Below the pieces are notes generated by a model. It did no database searches. It was not told where the DNA came from and was given only the letters and a program-made list of their open reading frames with translations. From positions 2,480,001 to 2,544,000 of the forward strand of contig CP063166.1 of the NCBI GenBank assembly GCA_016806145.1: DNA of 64,000 bases, given 5' to 3'. This DNA comes from Variovorax paradoxus. Lineage in GTDB: Bacteria > Pseudomonadota > Gammaproteobacteria > Burkholderiales > Burkholderiaceae_C. The stretch's first letter is position 1. Each line of letters starts with the position of its first letter. A program made the translations under genes and the position numbers. Shown here piece after piece: positions 16,763 through 25,558 of this stretch.

Positions 16763-17275
16763 TCAGGCCGCCAGCAGCGTTTCGACCTCTTGCAGACCTT
16801 TCAGCGTCTTGACGCAGGCCTCGGCCACCTCGGAACCCTTGACCGCGAAATGGCGGTGGAAGTACTTGCGGTGCTCCACGTGCTCGTGGAAGTGGTGCGG
16901 CGTGAGCACGGCCGAGAAGATCGGCACGTTGGTCTCGAGCTGCAGCGACATCAGCGTGCTGACCACCGTGCTGGCCACGAACTCGTGGCGGTAGATGCCG
17001 CCGTCCACCACCAGCGCGCAGGCCACGATGCCGGCATAGCGGCCCGACAGCGCGAGCCGCTTGGCATGCAGCGGGATCTCGAAGGCACCGGGCACGTCGA
17101 AGACGTCGATGCGATCGCGCGGCACGCCCAGGCGCTCCATCTCCTCGAGGAAGGCGTCGCGCGCCTGGTGGACGATGTCGGAATGCCACTGCGCCTCGAC
17201 GAAGGCGATGCGCTGGCCGCGCGGCGCGTCCGTCGCGGCGATGGCGGAAAGGGGAAGGTCGTTGATCTGACTCAT
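16763..17275 (-). CDS. ribH: 6,7-dimethyl-8-ribityllumazine synthase, type II
   Basis: The 170-residue enzyme condenses 3,4-dihydroxybutanone 4-phosphate with the ribityl-aminopyrimidine to make lumazine, the step before riboflavin. Conserved blocks: IAFVEAQWHSDIV, DVFDVPGAFEIPLHAK, ALVVDGGIYRHEFVA and the catalytic histidine region LTPHHFHEH. VFDVPGAFEIPLHAK and GGIYRHEF are typical of the RibH2 (decameric) type known from Brucella and Mesorhizobium rather than the usual RibH1. The ATG at 17275 is used. The gene is not in a rib operon but has its own FMN riboswitch 100 bp upstream. Confidence 0.93.
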   Translation of the reverse strand: MSQINDLPLSAIAATDAPRGQRIAFVEAQWHSDIVHQARDAFLEEMERLGVPRDRIDVFDVPGAFEIPLHAKRLALSGRYAGIVACALVVDGGIYRHEFVASTVVSTLMSLQLETNVPIFSAVLTPHHFHEHVEHRKYFHRHFAVKGSEVAEACVKTLKGLQEVETLLAA

Positions 17276-17376
17276 GGTGTGCCTCTTCAAAAGCAGGTTT
17301 CCTGAATCAGGGCGCACGAAACCACGGAGCAGACCGCACGCTCCACGGAAGAAGCGCGCGGGCCGGCCCGCATTTC

Positions 17377-17544
17377 GCGCTCTCTTTCATCCGGACTGTG
17401 ACCGTCGGCCCCGGAATCGCACCGGGTCTGCTGACCCCGCGGCTCGTTGCAAGCCACGGGCGCTCGCGGGCTCATGCGGCGCCTTCGGTTCGAAGAACGC
17501 CGCCATCACCGCCGGTGGGGAATTGCACCCCGCCCTGAGAACGC
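17377..17544 (-). promoter_or_regulatory. FMN riboswitch (RFN element) upstream of ribH
   Basis: Read on the minus strand, all conserved RFN blocks are present in order: CAGGGCGGGGTGCAATTCCC, CACCGGCGGT, AGCCCGCGAGCG, GGTCAGCAGACCCGGTG, ATTCCGGGGCCGACGGT and AGTCCGGATGAAAGAG. Stem P1 forms between GCGTTCTC (17537-17544) and GAGAGCGC (17377-17384). The aptamer would bind FMN and lower ribH expression. About 100 bases separate it from the ATG; a GC-rich stretch (CGGGCCGGCCCG) sits there, and AGAGG lies nine bases before the start, so control may be of translation or transcription. Confidence 0.95.
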
Positions 17545-17651
17545 TTGCCCCGGCTCGCACCGGGGCGGGGGCGATTCTAGGCAGGCGGCGCGCCCGGCCG
17601 TGTCGCGCACGGGCCAAGACCCCAGGCCGCCGGGGGTGGCCCGCGGCCGGC

Positions 17652-18746
17652 TCAGCGCGCCGAGAGGAACTCGGCCATGCGCCCGAGTTCGTCGTCGAGC
17701 GCCGCGCGGAAGGCCGCGCCGTGCGGCTTGCGGCCCTCTACGTAGCCGAAGACGGGCTGCGGCCGCCCCTCGGGCGCGCTCACGTTGGCCCAGCCGATCA
17801 CGCGGTCGTGCCACAGCAGTGGCAGCGCGTAGTAGCCGAACTGGCGCTGCGGCGCGGGCGTGTAGGCCTCGAACTTGTAGGTCCAGCCCCAGAGCAGCTC
17901 GAAGCGGCGGCGGTCCCACACCACGGGGTCGAAGGGCGCGAGCAGGCGCACCGCGTCGTCGGGCGCATGGCGGCGCGAGGCCGGGTTCTCGTCGGCCGGC
18001 CAGTACCAGGTGGTGCCGTCGATGCGCAGGCTCGCGAGCTCCTCGCGCGCGAGGCGCAGCGCGGCCTGCGTCTGCGCCGACAGGTGCGGCGCGCCGTAGC
18101 CGAGCAGCCGCACCAGGTAGGTCAGGCTGCCGGCCGGCAGCGGCGCGTACTTGCGCACGATCAGTTCGATCAGCGCGGCCGCGCGGCGCGCGCGGCCGGC
18201 CGGGCTCTCGTCGGCCGGCGCATGCTCGACCGCCTCGTAGATGCGCGTGCCGCTGTCGCGCCGCACCACGCGCAGAAGACCTCGGTAGTGCATGCCGTCG
18301 AGCAGGTGCGTCGACGCATTGCCCGAGCCGCCCCAGTAGTTGCGCATGCGGCCGTGCGCGAAGTGCTGCTCGACCTCGCGCGGATGCACGCGCCCGCGCT
18401 CGCGCACGAAGGCCAGCACCTCGGCGGCCTTGCGCCGCGTCTCGGCGTCCCAGGGCTCGGCGGCCTCGCGCGGATGCATGAGCGCCAGGTGCTCGCGCGG
18501 CAGGAAGCCGTAGTTGACCAGGCAGTCCTCCTCGATCGCGAGCCGCGTGTAGCGGCGCTCGAGGTCGCCCGCGCGGTAGTCGTTGACGCGGTGGCGCAGC
18601 GTCAGGTCCTGCGCACGTGCCGGCGCGCGGATCGGATCGGCCTGCACGAAGCCGAGCTTCTTGATCGCGCCGGGGAGCGTGGTGGGCTTGAACAGGGTGC
18701 GCGCCACGGCGTAGCGGCGCAGGTCGTCGAGGCTGGGGGCGGGCAT
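17652..18746 (-). CDS. YcaQ/AZL-type winged-helix DNA glycosylase homologue
   Basis: A 364-residue protein of the HTH_42 family (PF06224). It contains LGFVQADPIRAPARAQDLTL near residues 31-50, whose Gln-X-Asp corresponds to the catalytic QxD of E. coli YcaQ (QxQ in AlkZ). Later blocks include HPREVEQHFAHGRMRNYWGG, the winged-helix-rich middle and VWDRRRFELLWGWTYKFEAYTP near the C-terminus. YcaQ removes bulky or crosslinked N-alkyl purines, including interstrand crosslinks. It stands between the ribH leader and the catabolic block, about 50 bp downstream of the latter's last gene. Enzymatic activity is inferred. Confidence 0.82.
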   Translation of the reverse strand: MPAPSLDDLRRYAVARTLFKPTTLPGAIKKLGFVQADPIRAPARAQDLTLRHRVNDYRAGDLERRYTRLAIEEDCLVNYGFLPREHLALMHPREAAEPWDAETRRKAAEVLAFVRERGRVHPREVEQHFAHGRMRNYWGGSGNASTHLLDGMHYRGLLRVVRRDSGTRIYEAVEHAPADESPAGRARRAAALIELIVRKYAPLPAGSLTYLVRLLGYGAPHLSAQTQAALRLAREELASLRIDGTTWYWPADENPASRRHAPDDAVRLLAPFDPVVWDRRRFELLWGWTYKFEAYTPAPQRQFGYYALPLLWHDRVIGWANVSAPEGRPQPVFGYVEGRKPHGAAFRAALDDELGRMAEFLSAR

Positions 18747-18797
18747 GGGCGCATTGCAGCACAGGCCGCCATGGCCTGCTCGCCCCCGGGGCCGGGC

Positions 18798-19676
18798 TCA
18801 GACCGCGCTGCGATGCCGCTCGATGCAGACGTCGAGCGTCTCGGCCCCCGGCCGCTGCCACCAGTCGAGGTTCGAGAAGATCTCGACCTCGCTGAAGCCC
18901 GCGAAGCCGGCGTCTTCGACCCAGCCGCGGATCTTCTTGAGCTCGACCACGCCGTCGCCCATCATCCCGCGGTCGGACAGCAGGTCGCGCGTGGGCGTGA
19001 GCCAGTCGCAGACGTGGTAGGCCAAGAGGCGCTCGCGGCCCGCGCGCGCGATCTGCTGCTGGAGCTTCGGGTCCCACCACACGTGGTAGATGTCGAGCGC
19101 CACGCCGAGCATGCCGCTCCTGCCGGCATCGAGTTCGTCGCAGAGGTCGAGCGCATGCTCCAGCGTGTTGATGCACGCGCGATCGGCCGCTTGCATGGGG
19201 TGCAGGGGCTCGATGGCCAGCGGCATGCCGACCTCGCGCGCGTACTCGAGCGAGGCCGCGATGCCGTCGCGCACCTCGGCGCGTGCGCGGGCGATGTCAC
19301 GGTAGGCCGCCTTGCCGTCGAGCGCGCCGGGCAGCGCGCCGACCACCAGCACGAGGCAGGGCGCATCGAGCGTCTTGGCCTCGTCGATGGCGCGGCGGTT
19401 GTCGTCGAGCGCTACTTTCAGACCCGCGGCATCGGGCGCCGGGAAGAAGCCGCCGCGGCAGTAGCCCGAGAGGCCGATGCCGTGCGCCTTCAGTTGGCGC
19501 GCGATCTTGTCGATGCCGACGGCCGCGACCTGGTCGCGCCACGGGCTGATGGCGCGGATGCCGCGCTCGGCGCACTGGTCGACGATGCGGTCGAGCGGCA
19601 CCTCAACGCCCGACTGCTTGCGCACCGTGGCGGTGTTGATCGAGAGCCAGTCGTGGTTCTGCGAGAAATCGCGCAT
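18798..19676 (-). CDS. Sugar phosphate isomerase/epimerase family protein (TIM barrel)
   Basis: A 292-residue AP-endonuclease-2-type TIM barrel. Likely metal ligands lie in AIEPLHPMQA (Glu), LDIYHVWWDP (Asp/His), AYHVCDWLTP (His/Asp) and the C-terminal SEVEIFSN (Glu). Such enzymes isomerise or epimerise sugars and keto acids with Mn2+ or Mg2+. It is the last gene of the minus-strand block, 8 bp after the DUF993 gene, so it surely shares the transcript. The start at 19676 gives MRDFSQNHDWLSINTAT, typical of homologues; longer frames upstream lie in the DUF993 gene. Confidence 0.88.
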   Translation of the reverse strand: MRDFSQNHDWLSINTATVRKQSGVEVPLDRIVDQCAERGIRAISPWRDQVAAVGIDKIARQLKAHGIGLSGYCRGGFFPAPDAAGLKVALDDNRRAIDEAKTLDAPCLVLVVGALPGALDGKAAYRDIARARAEVRDGIAASLEYAREVGMPLAIEPLHPMQAADRACINTLEHALDLCDELDAGRSGMLGVALDIYHVWWDPKLQQQIARAGRERLLAYHVCDWLTPTRDLLSDRGMMGDGVVELKKIRGWVEDAGFAGFSEVEIFSNLDWWQRPGAETLDVCIERHRSAV

Positions 19677-19684
19677 GGACGGGC

Positions 19685-20890
19685 TCACTCCACGCCGTGC
19701 AGCGACAGCAGCGTCTTCATGCGCCGCACCGCGAGCTCGGGCTGCTCGAACAGGTTGGCTGCGTCGGCCAGCCGGAACAGCTCGGCGAAGTGCTGCAGCG
19801 AGCGCGTGCTCTGCTGGCCGCCGACCATGGTGAAGTGCTTCTGGTGGCCGTTGAGCCAGGCCATGAAGACCACGCCGGTCTTGTAGAAGCGCGTGGGCGC
19901 GGCAAAGATGTGGCGCGACAGCGGCACGGTGGGGCCGAGGATCTCGTGGAAGCGCTCGACGCGGCCCGCGGCCAGTTCGCCGAGGGCGGCGCTGGCGGCC
20001 GGCGCGATGGCATCGAAGATGCCCAGCAGCGCGTCGCTCTTGCCGTGCGTGGGATGGCTGCCGTGGCCGTCGCCCGCGATCAGCTCGGCGTAGTTGAAGT
20101 CGTCGCCGGTGTACATGCGAACGCCCTGGCCGTCTGGACCGCCGGTGGTCGGCAGGCGGCGGCGCATCGCGATCTCCTTGTCCTTGTCGAGCAACGAGAT
20201 CTTGATGCCGTCGACCTTGTCGGGATGGGCCGCGATCACGCCGAGCGCGGTCTCCATCGCGGCATCGACGTCCTTGGTGCCCCAGTAGCCGGCCAGCGCG
20301 GGGTCGAACATCTCGCCGAGCCAGTGCAGCACCACGGGCTGCTTCGCCTGGCTCAGGATGCGGTCGTACACGCGCTCGTAGTCGGCCGGGCTCTTCGCCA
20401 CGCGCACCAGCGCGCGGCTGCACATCACGATCAGCTTGCCGCCGAGCTTCTCGATGGCGGCCATCTGTTCCTCGTAACCGCGGATCACGTCGTCGACGCT
20501 CTTCACCGCATCGAGGTCGAGGTGGTCGGTGCCGCAGCCCGAGGCCACGAGCGCGCCGGGGATGTCGCTGGCGGCATCGATCGAACGGCGGATCAGTTCG
20601 AGCGAGGTCGGCCAGTCCAGGCCCATGCCGCGCTGCGCGGTGTCCATGGCCTCGGCCACGCCCAGGCCGAGCGCGTAGAGGTGGCGCCGGTAGGCGAGGG
20701 TGGCGTCCCAGTCGACCGCGCATTGCAGCCAGGGATCGATGGCCGCGAGCGGGTCGGCCACGACGTGCGCGGCCGAGTAGGCGATGCGGTCGAAGCGAAC
20801 GCCCGCGGGCGGCTTCGGCGGCGTGCTGCCGCGCAGCGCGTAGTCGGCGAGCGCGCCGCCGGCGGTGGGGAGCTTGAGCGAGAGGGCCAT
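19685..20890 (-). CDS. DUF993 dihydrodipicolinate-synthase-like protein
   Basis: A 401-residue protein of the DUF993 branch of the DapA-like aldolase group. Features include DRIAYSAAHVVADPLAAIDPW near the N-terminus, LVASGCGTDHL, a Schiff-base-lysine candidate in DGIKISLLDKDKE at about 225-240 and a C-terminal TRFYKTGVVFMAWLNGHQ block. The reaction is not known; a retro-aldol cleavage of a keto sugar acid would fit. It follows the Gfo/Idh gene by 19 bp and precedes the isomerase by 8 bp, an arrangement that recurs for this family in catabolic clusters. Confidence 0.85.
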   Translation of the reverse strand: MALSLKLPTAGGALADYALRGSTPPKPPAGVRFDRIAYSAAHVVADPLAAIDPWLQCAVDWDATLAYRRHLYALGLGVAEAMDTAQRGMGLDWPTSLELIRRSIDAASDIPGALVASGCGTDHLDLDAVKSVDDVIRGYEEQMAAIEKLGGKLIVMCSRALVRVAKSPADYERVYDRILSQAKQPVVLHWLGEMFDPALAGYWGTKDVDAAMETALGVIAAHPDKVDGIKISLLDKDKEIAMRRRLPTTGGPDGQGVRMYTGDDFNYAELIAGDGHGSHPTHGKSDALLGIFDAIAPAASAALGELAAGRVERFHEILGPTVPLSRHIFAAPTRFYKTGVVFMAWLNGHQKHFTMVGGQQSTRSLQHFAELFRLADAANLFEQPELAVRRMKTLLSLHGVE

Positions 20891-20909
20891 GCGGTCGGGT
20901 CTCCGGGTC

Positions 20910-22085
20910 TCAGACCTTCAGCGCGGGCACGTCGACCCAGCGGCGGTCCTGCCACGACTCGAGCGCGGCCTCGACCAGCTGCACGCCCTTGGCGCCCTCG
21001 GGCAGGGTCCACTTGTAGGGTGCGTCCTCCACCACGTGGCGGATGAAGTGTTCCCACTGGATCTTGAAGCCGTTGTCGTAGAACTGCGAGTCAGGGATCT
21101 CCTGCCACTGGTCGAGGAAGTTCATGGTCTGCTTCTCGTCGGGGTTCCACACCGGGCGCGGCGTGGCCACGCGCGACTGGGCGCGGCAGCTCGACAGGCC
21201 GGCCACGGCCGAGCCGTCGGTGCCGTCGACGTGGAAGGTCACGAGGTCGTCGCGGCGCACGCGCGTGACCCAGCTCATGTTGATCTGCGCGATCACCGGC
21301 TCGCCGTTGTGGCCGGTGAGCTCGCAGGTGGCGTAGGCGGCGTCGTCGGCCGTGGCCTCGTAGGGCTGGCCGGCCTCGTCCCAGCGCTTCGGGATGTGGG
21401 TGGTGCCCAGGCACGACACCGACTTGACCTCGCCGAACAGGTTGTCGAGCACGTAGCGCCAGTGGCACATCATGTCGAGGATCATCCCGCCGCCGTCTTC
21501 CTTGCGGTAGTTCCAGCTCGGGCGCTGGATCGGCTGCAGGTCGCCCTCGAACACCCAGTAGCCGAACTCCAGGCGCACGCTGAGCATGCGGCCGAAGAAG
21601 CCGGCGCGGCGCAGCATGTCGAGCTTGCGCAGGCCGGGCAGGAACAGCTTGTCCTGCACCGCGCCGTGCTTGAGGCCGTGCTTCTCCTTGGCTTCCTCGG
21701 CCAGGCGCGCGATCTCCACCGCCTCGTTGAGGTTGGTGGCGATCGGCTTCTCGCAGTAGACGTGCTTGCCGGCGCGGATCGCCTTGGCCAGCAGGGTGGG
21801 GCGCATCTGCGTGGTGCCGGCGTCGAAGAAGACGGTGTCGTCCTTGTTCTCGAGCGCCTTGTCGAGGTCGGTGCCCCAGCGCTGGATGCCGTGGGCCTTG
21901 GCCAGTGCCTCGATCTTCTCGGCGTTGCGGCCGATCAGGATCGGATCGGGCATCACCTTGTCGCCGTTCGACAGCGTCACGCCGCCCTGGGCGCGGATGG
22001 CGCAGATCGAGCGGATCAGGTGCTGGTTCATGCCCATGCGGCCTGTGACGCCGTGCATGATGATTCCTAGACGTTGGGTGGGCAT
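20910..22085 (-). CDS. Gfo/Idh/MocA family NAD(P)-dependent oxidoreductase
   Basis: A 391-residue protein with an N-terminal Rossmann fold, here with the variant glycine motif [11 protein letters not shown] at residues 12-22, and the family signature [17 protein letters not shown] at about 120-135 with the catalytic Lys in EKP. The C-terminal half holds [16 protein letters not shown] with the usual substrate-binding Asp/His. Members oxidise sugar or inositol hydroxyls to ketones. In the cluster it would act before the DUF993 aldolase-like protein. The gap to the upstream enolase-family gene is 42 bp. Confidence 0.9.
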   Translation of the reverse strand: MPTQRLGIIMHGVTGRMGMNQHLIRSICAIRAQGGVTLSNGDKVMPDPILIGRNAEKIEALAKAHGIQRWGTDLDKALENKDDTVFFDAGTTQMRPTLLAKAIRAGKHVYCEKPIATNLNEAVEIARLAEEAKEKHGLKHGAVQDKLFLPGLRKLDMLRRAGFFGRMLSVRLEFGYWVFEGDLQPIQRPSWNYRKEDGGGMILDMMCHWRYVLDNLFGEVKSVSCLGTTHIPKRWDEAGQPYEATADDAAYATCELTGHNGEPVIAQINMSWVTRVRRDDLVTFHVDGTDGSAVAGLSSCRAQSRVATPRPVWNPDEKQTMNFLDQWQEIPDSQFYDNGFKIQWEHFIRHVVEDAPYKWTLPEGAKGVQLVEAALESWQDRRWVDVPALKV

Positions 22086-22127
22086 GTTCTTTCCTTGAGT
22101 GAGAGAGGGGGACAGAGAAGCGCTGCT

Positions 22128-23558
22128 TCAGTAGACGGAACGCATGGCGTCCCACGAGATGCCCGCGCCGGGCTGGCCGGTGGCGAAGCCGGGCGCGGAG
22201 ACGAGCGAGGACAGGGCGAGCTGTCCGCCGCGGATCGCGAGGCGCACCGCGCCATCGCTGGATTCGTAGAGGTCGGGGTGGGCGCGCAGCAGTGCCTGCT
22301 GCTCGGCCTCGGGCACGGCCGCGAGGCCGTTGACGTAGTGGTGGCCGTTGCGCTCGACGTGCGAGAGGCCGAGCCAGCTCACGAGCGCCAGGTCCTGCTG
22401 CACGCCGAGGCCGGCCTGCATGGTCAGGTCCTCGCCCGAGAGGAAGTAGCGCGTGCCGTCGTCGGCCGCGTTCCAGCGCGCGCAGCGCGCCGCGTTGACG
22501 GCCGACTTGTAGAAGCCCTTGCAGCTCTTGCTCGACACGCCGGTGTAGCCGAGTTCGCGCGCCCGCACGAAGGCGTCGAGCGTGGCGTCGGATTCGTCGA
22601 TGAGCAGCGGGATGCGCCGGCCGAGCGAGCGCACGTCGCGCTCGAGCGCGGCGTCGCGCCGGATCGGCTGCTCGACGAACGCCGTCTTCTTCGCGAGCGC
22701 CCACAGCGCGGGCGTGGACAGCAGGCGGTCGAGGAAGGCGCCGAAGGCATCGGCGTCGGCGTACTGCTCGTTGCCGTCGAGCGTGACCAACTGCGCATGG
22801 CCGTCGATGACGCGCGCGATGCGCTCGAGCCGGTCGATGTCGCGCGCGGTGTCGCCGCAGAGCTTGAGCTTGAAGTGCGTGAGGCCGTAGCGGCGCACGG
22901 CGGCCACGAGCGTGGTGGGCAGGCCGTCGGCGGGCGCATCGGGCCATGCATCGTCGTCGTCGATCGCGTCGGCCAGGCCCACGGTGTGGCGCGCGGCGAT
23001 ATGGTCCGAGGGGCGCTGTTGCGCGAGGAAGCCGGGCATGTCGAAGCCGGCGAGGTCGTCGGCCAGGCCGCTGCCCGCGATGTCGATGCCGCCGAGGTTG
23101 GCGCTCATCGCGGCGGCGAAACCGGTGCCGGCGTGCAGGCACAGCGCATCGAAGATCGCGCGGTCGACCAGTGCCGGGCCGTAGCCCGCCACCAGCGGCT
23201 GCAGGCCCTTGGCACGGGCGCGCGCCATCAGCGCGGCGTAGTTGGCGGCGAAATGCGTCCACGCGGTCTGGGCATCGGCCTCGCCGGTGTAGGCCTCGCG
23301 CGCGTCGCGCAGCGCGAAGCGCAGCTGCTCGAAGTTCTGTTCGTTGGTGAGCGCGGGGTTCTTGTCGAACCACTTGGGCACCATCATCTCGGCCGCGCAG
23401 CCGCTGGACGTGCGGCCGTCCTCGAAGCGGAGGCGCGCGCGCACGTAGACCTGCGGGCAAGCGGTGACGGTGGCGGCGCCGAAGCGGAACGGCAGTCGCA
23501 GCGCGACATCGCGCTCGGCGAAGCGGATCTCCTCGACGTGGAAACGGGGCGCGTCCAT
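22128..23558 (-). CDS. Enolase-superfamily (mandelate racemase-like) enzyme
   Basis: A 476-residue protein with the capping domain first (VEEIRFAERDVALRLPFRFG) and a TIM barrel after about residue 150. Acid-base and metal-ligand candidates are in HFKLKLCGD (Lys), VTLDGNEQY (Asp), FVEQPI (Glu), LLIDESD (Asp/Glu) and SSKSCKG (Lys). Such enzymes abstract a proton alpha to a carboxylate, giving dehydration or racemisation of sugar acids. This one is longer than most (usually 350-400), the extra length in the first third. It starts 10 bp after the ABC ATPase stop, so is in the same operon. Confidence 0.85.
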   Translation of the reverse strand: MDAPRFHVEEIRFAERDVALRLPFRFGAATVTACPQVYVRARLRFEDGRTSSGCAAEMMVPKWFDKNPALTNEQNFEQLRFALRDAREAYTGEADAQTAWTHFAANYAALMARARAKGLQPLVAGYGPALVDRAIFDALCLHAGTGFAAAMSANLGGIDIAGSGLADDLAGFDMPGFLAQQRPSDHIAARHTVGLADAIDDDDAWPDAPADGLPTTLVAAVRRYGLTHFKLKLCGDTARDIDRLERIARVIDGHAQLVTLDGNEQYADADAFGAFLDRLLSTPALWALAKKTAFVEQPIRRDAALERDVRSLGRRIPLLIDESDATLDAFVRARELGYTGVSSKSCKGFYKSAVNAARCARWNAADDGTRYFLSGEDLTMQAGLGVQQDLALVSWLGLSHVERNGHHYVNGLAAVPEAEQQALLRAHPDLYESSDGAVRLAIRGGQLALSSLVSAPGFATGQPGAGISWDAMRSVY

Positions 23559-23568
23559 GGCTTCGCTC

Positions 23569-24348
23569 TCAGTGGTCCAGGATGCCCTGCGAGAAGAAAT
23601 GCGCGCGCACCAGCTTCGTGTAGTGGCCGAACTCAGTCGAGGCCATCATGTCCAGGGTGCGGGCGCGCGGCAGCTCGATGTCGTAGACGGCCGCGATCGA
23701 GCCGGGGCGCTCGCTCATCACGATCACGCGGTCCGACAGGAAGATGGCCTCGGGGATGCTGTGGGTGATCAGCATCACGGTCTTCTTCGAGGCCATCCAG
23801 ATGCGCTGCAGCTCGAGGTTCATCTTCTCGCGCGTCATCGCGTCGAGCGCGCCGAAGGGCTCGTCCATCAGCAGCACCGACGGGTCGTGCAGCAGCGCGC
23901 GGCAGATCGAAGCGCGCTGCTGCATGCCGCCCGAGAGCTGCCACGGGTATTTGCGCTCGAAGCCCTTGAGGCCGGCCATGGCCATCAGCTCGTGGGCGCG
24001 CGCCCTGGCGGCGTCCATCGGCAGGTGGCGCATCTCGGCCTGCAGCAGGATGTTGTCCTCCACGCTGCGCCAGGGCAGCAGCACCGCGCTCTGGAACACG
24101 ATGCCCACGTCCTTCTGCGGTCCCTGGATCGGCTTGCCCGCCAGCGTGAGGCTGCCGCCGCTGATCGGCAGCAGGCCCGCCACCATCTTGAGCAAGGTGC
24201 TCTTGCCGCAGCCCGAGGGGCCGACGACGGAGACGAACTCGCCTTCCTTGATGGCGAAGTCGAGCGGCTTCAGCGACTCGACGGGGCCATCCTTGCTTTG
24301 GTAGATCTTCGAGACGCCGCGCGCTTCGATCAGTTGGACTGGAGACAT
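23569..24348 (-). CDS. ABC transporter ATPase, nitrate/taurine (SsuB/TauB) type
   Basis: A 259-residue ATPase: Walker A GPSGCGKST near residue 42, Q-loop VFQSAVLLPW, signature LSGGMQQRASICRALL, Walker B VLLMDEPFGALD and the switch His in ITHSIPEA. All motifs are intact. It would energise uptake with the permease and binding protein upstream on the same strand. The ATG at 24348 matches the family start (SPVQLIEARGVSKIY); a longer frame to 24411 runs into the repeat element. Confidence 0.92.
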   Translation of the reverse strand: MSPVQLIEARGVSKIYQSKDGPVESLKPLDFAIKEGEFVSVVGPSGCGKSTLLKMVAGLLPISGGSLTLAGKPIQGPQKDVGIVFQSAVLLPWRSVEDNILLQAEMRHLPMDAARARAHELMAMAGLKGFERKYPWQLSGGMQQRASICRALLHDPSVLLMDEPFGALDAMTREKMNLELQRIWMASKKTVMLITHSIPEAIFLSDRVIVMSERPGSIAAVYDIELPRARTLDMMASTEFGHYTKLVRAHFFSQGILDH

Positions 24349-24401
24349 GGAGCGTAGTAAAGGACGAAGCGAACGAGGTGACGGGGCGCTTGCGGCGTTT
24401 T

Positions 24402-24450
24402 CGGGGAACACCGCGGAACCGGCTTTGCCGGGCCGCTGGTGTTGCCCCCG
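24402..24450. repeat. Intergenic imperfect palindrome (REP-like)
   Basis: The arms pair across 24402-24450: CGGGG-AACACC-g-CGG-aa-CCGGC, loop TTT, then GCCGG-g-CCG-c-TGGTGTT-g-CCCCCG. This long stem interrupts an operon between binding protein and ATPase genes. The flanks (24352-24400 and 24451-24500) are also non-coding and look like one compact element. I recall similar sequence in intergenic regions of Variovorax-type genomes; no second copy lies in this window. Confidence 0.6.
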
Positions 24451-24502
24451 GTAGGAGGTGGGAGAAGCGACACGAAGTGCGCGGAGCCTGGGGGTGAGCT
24501 GT

Positions 24503-25504
24503 TTACGGCAGGAAATCGAGCGTCACGTAGTCTTCTGGTTTGCCGCGCGTCGAGGCGTCCATGCCGCCGTACTGCACCAGCAGGTCCAGCGACTCGTTGA
24601 CGTTCTTCATCGCCACGCGGAAGGGGCGCTGGTTCGCCGTGTCCTTGGTGTGATAGAGCGCCACGCTCTGCTTCATGCCCACGATCAGCGTGTCGCGCAC
24701 GCCGGCCTTGGGGTTGGCCTTGAGCATCGCGTCGACCGCGGCCTCGGGGCTCTTCTCGGCGGCTTCGGCGGCCTTGGTCGAGGCGCGCATGAAGCGCTTG
24801 ACCAGGTCGGGGTTCTCGGTCAGCAGGTTCTTGTTGGCGATGATCCCCGAGCTGATCTGGTTTACGCCCGAATCGGCGAAGCGGATCGGCGACACCGGCT
24901 TGCCGGTGGCGTCCTGCAGCTTGATGGCCTGGTCCATCACGTAGCCCAGCAGCATGTCGGCCTGGCCGTTGATCACCGCGTTGAGCTTGGTCTGGCCGTC
25001 GCCCGAGACGATCTTCACCTGGTCGGCCTTGATGTCGTTGACCTTGAGGAACAGCGGCCACATCTGCGACATCGAGTCGCCGGGCGTCACGGCCACGGTC
25101 TTGCCGATGATGTCCTTCGGCGTCTTGATGTTCTTCTCGCTGAAGCCCATGACCGACATCGGGCTGACCTGGAACAGCACGCCGGTGGACTTCAACGGCG
25201 CGCCCTTGGCGGCGGCCTTGATCATGGTCGTGACGTCGATGTAGCCGAAGGTCGCCGACTTGGCGGCCACCGCCTGCGCGGTGACGGCGGAGCCGCGGCC
25301 TTCCTGGATGTCGAGGTCGATGCCTTCCTCGGCGTAGAAGCCCTTTTCCTTGCCGAGGAAGAAGGGCGCGTGCTCGCTGTAGAGATACCAGTTGAGCATC
25401 AGCGTGACCTTGTCCTTGGGCTTGTCGCCCTGCGCATGCGCGGGGGCGATGGCGAAGGTGGCGAGCGCGGCGGCGGCGAGCAGCGAGGGAAGCAGTTTCT
25501 TCAT
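24503..25504 (-). CDS. ABC transporter substrate-binding protein (NMT1/THI5-like)
   Basis: A 333-residue periplasmic protein with a signal peptide ending at about APAHAQ-G (residue 23). The mature part starts KVTLMLNWYLYSEHAPFFLGK, the hallmark of the NMT1/THI5 group, and has the ligand-pocket blocks LDIQEGRGSAVT and VGVTPGDS-like AVTPGDSMSQM. Relatives bind pyrimidine precursors, aromatic sulfonates, taurine or phthalate-like compounds. The ATG at 25504 is chosen for the signal peptide. It is in the import operon but separated from the ATPase by the 150-bp repeat region. Confidence 0.88.
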   Translation of the reverse strand: MKKLLPSLLAAAALATFAIAPAHAQGDKPKDKVTLMLNWYLYSEHAPFFLGKEKGFYAEEGIDLDIQEGRGSAVTAQAVAAKSATFGYIDVTTMIKAAAKGAPLKSTGVLFQVSPMSVMGFSEKNIKTPKDIIGKTVAVTPGDSMSQMWPLFLKVNDIKADQVKIVSGDGQTKLNAVINGQADMLLGYVMDQAIKLQDATGKPVSPIRFADSGVNQISSGIIANKNLLTENPDLVKRFMRASTKAAEAAEKSPEAAVDAMLKANPKAGVRDTLIVGMKQSVALYHTKDTANQRPFRVAMKNVNESLDLLVQYGGMDASTRGKPEDYVTLDFLP

Positions 25505-25558
25505 GTCTTGTCTCCGGGAGAGTTGTTGGCTTGGGGCGAAGGAACCAGGAAGGGGCAC

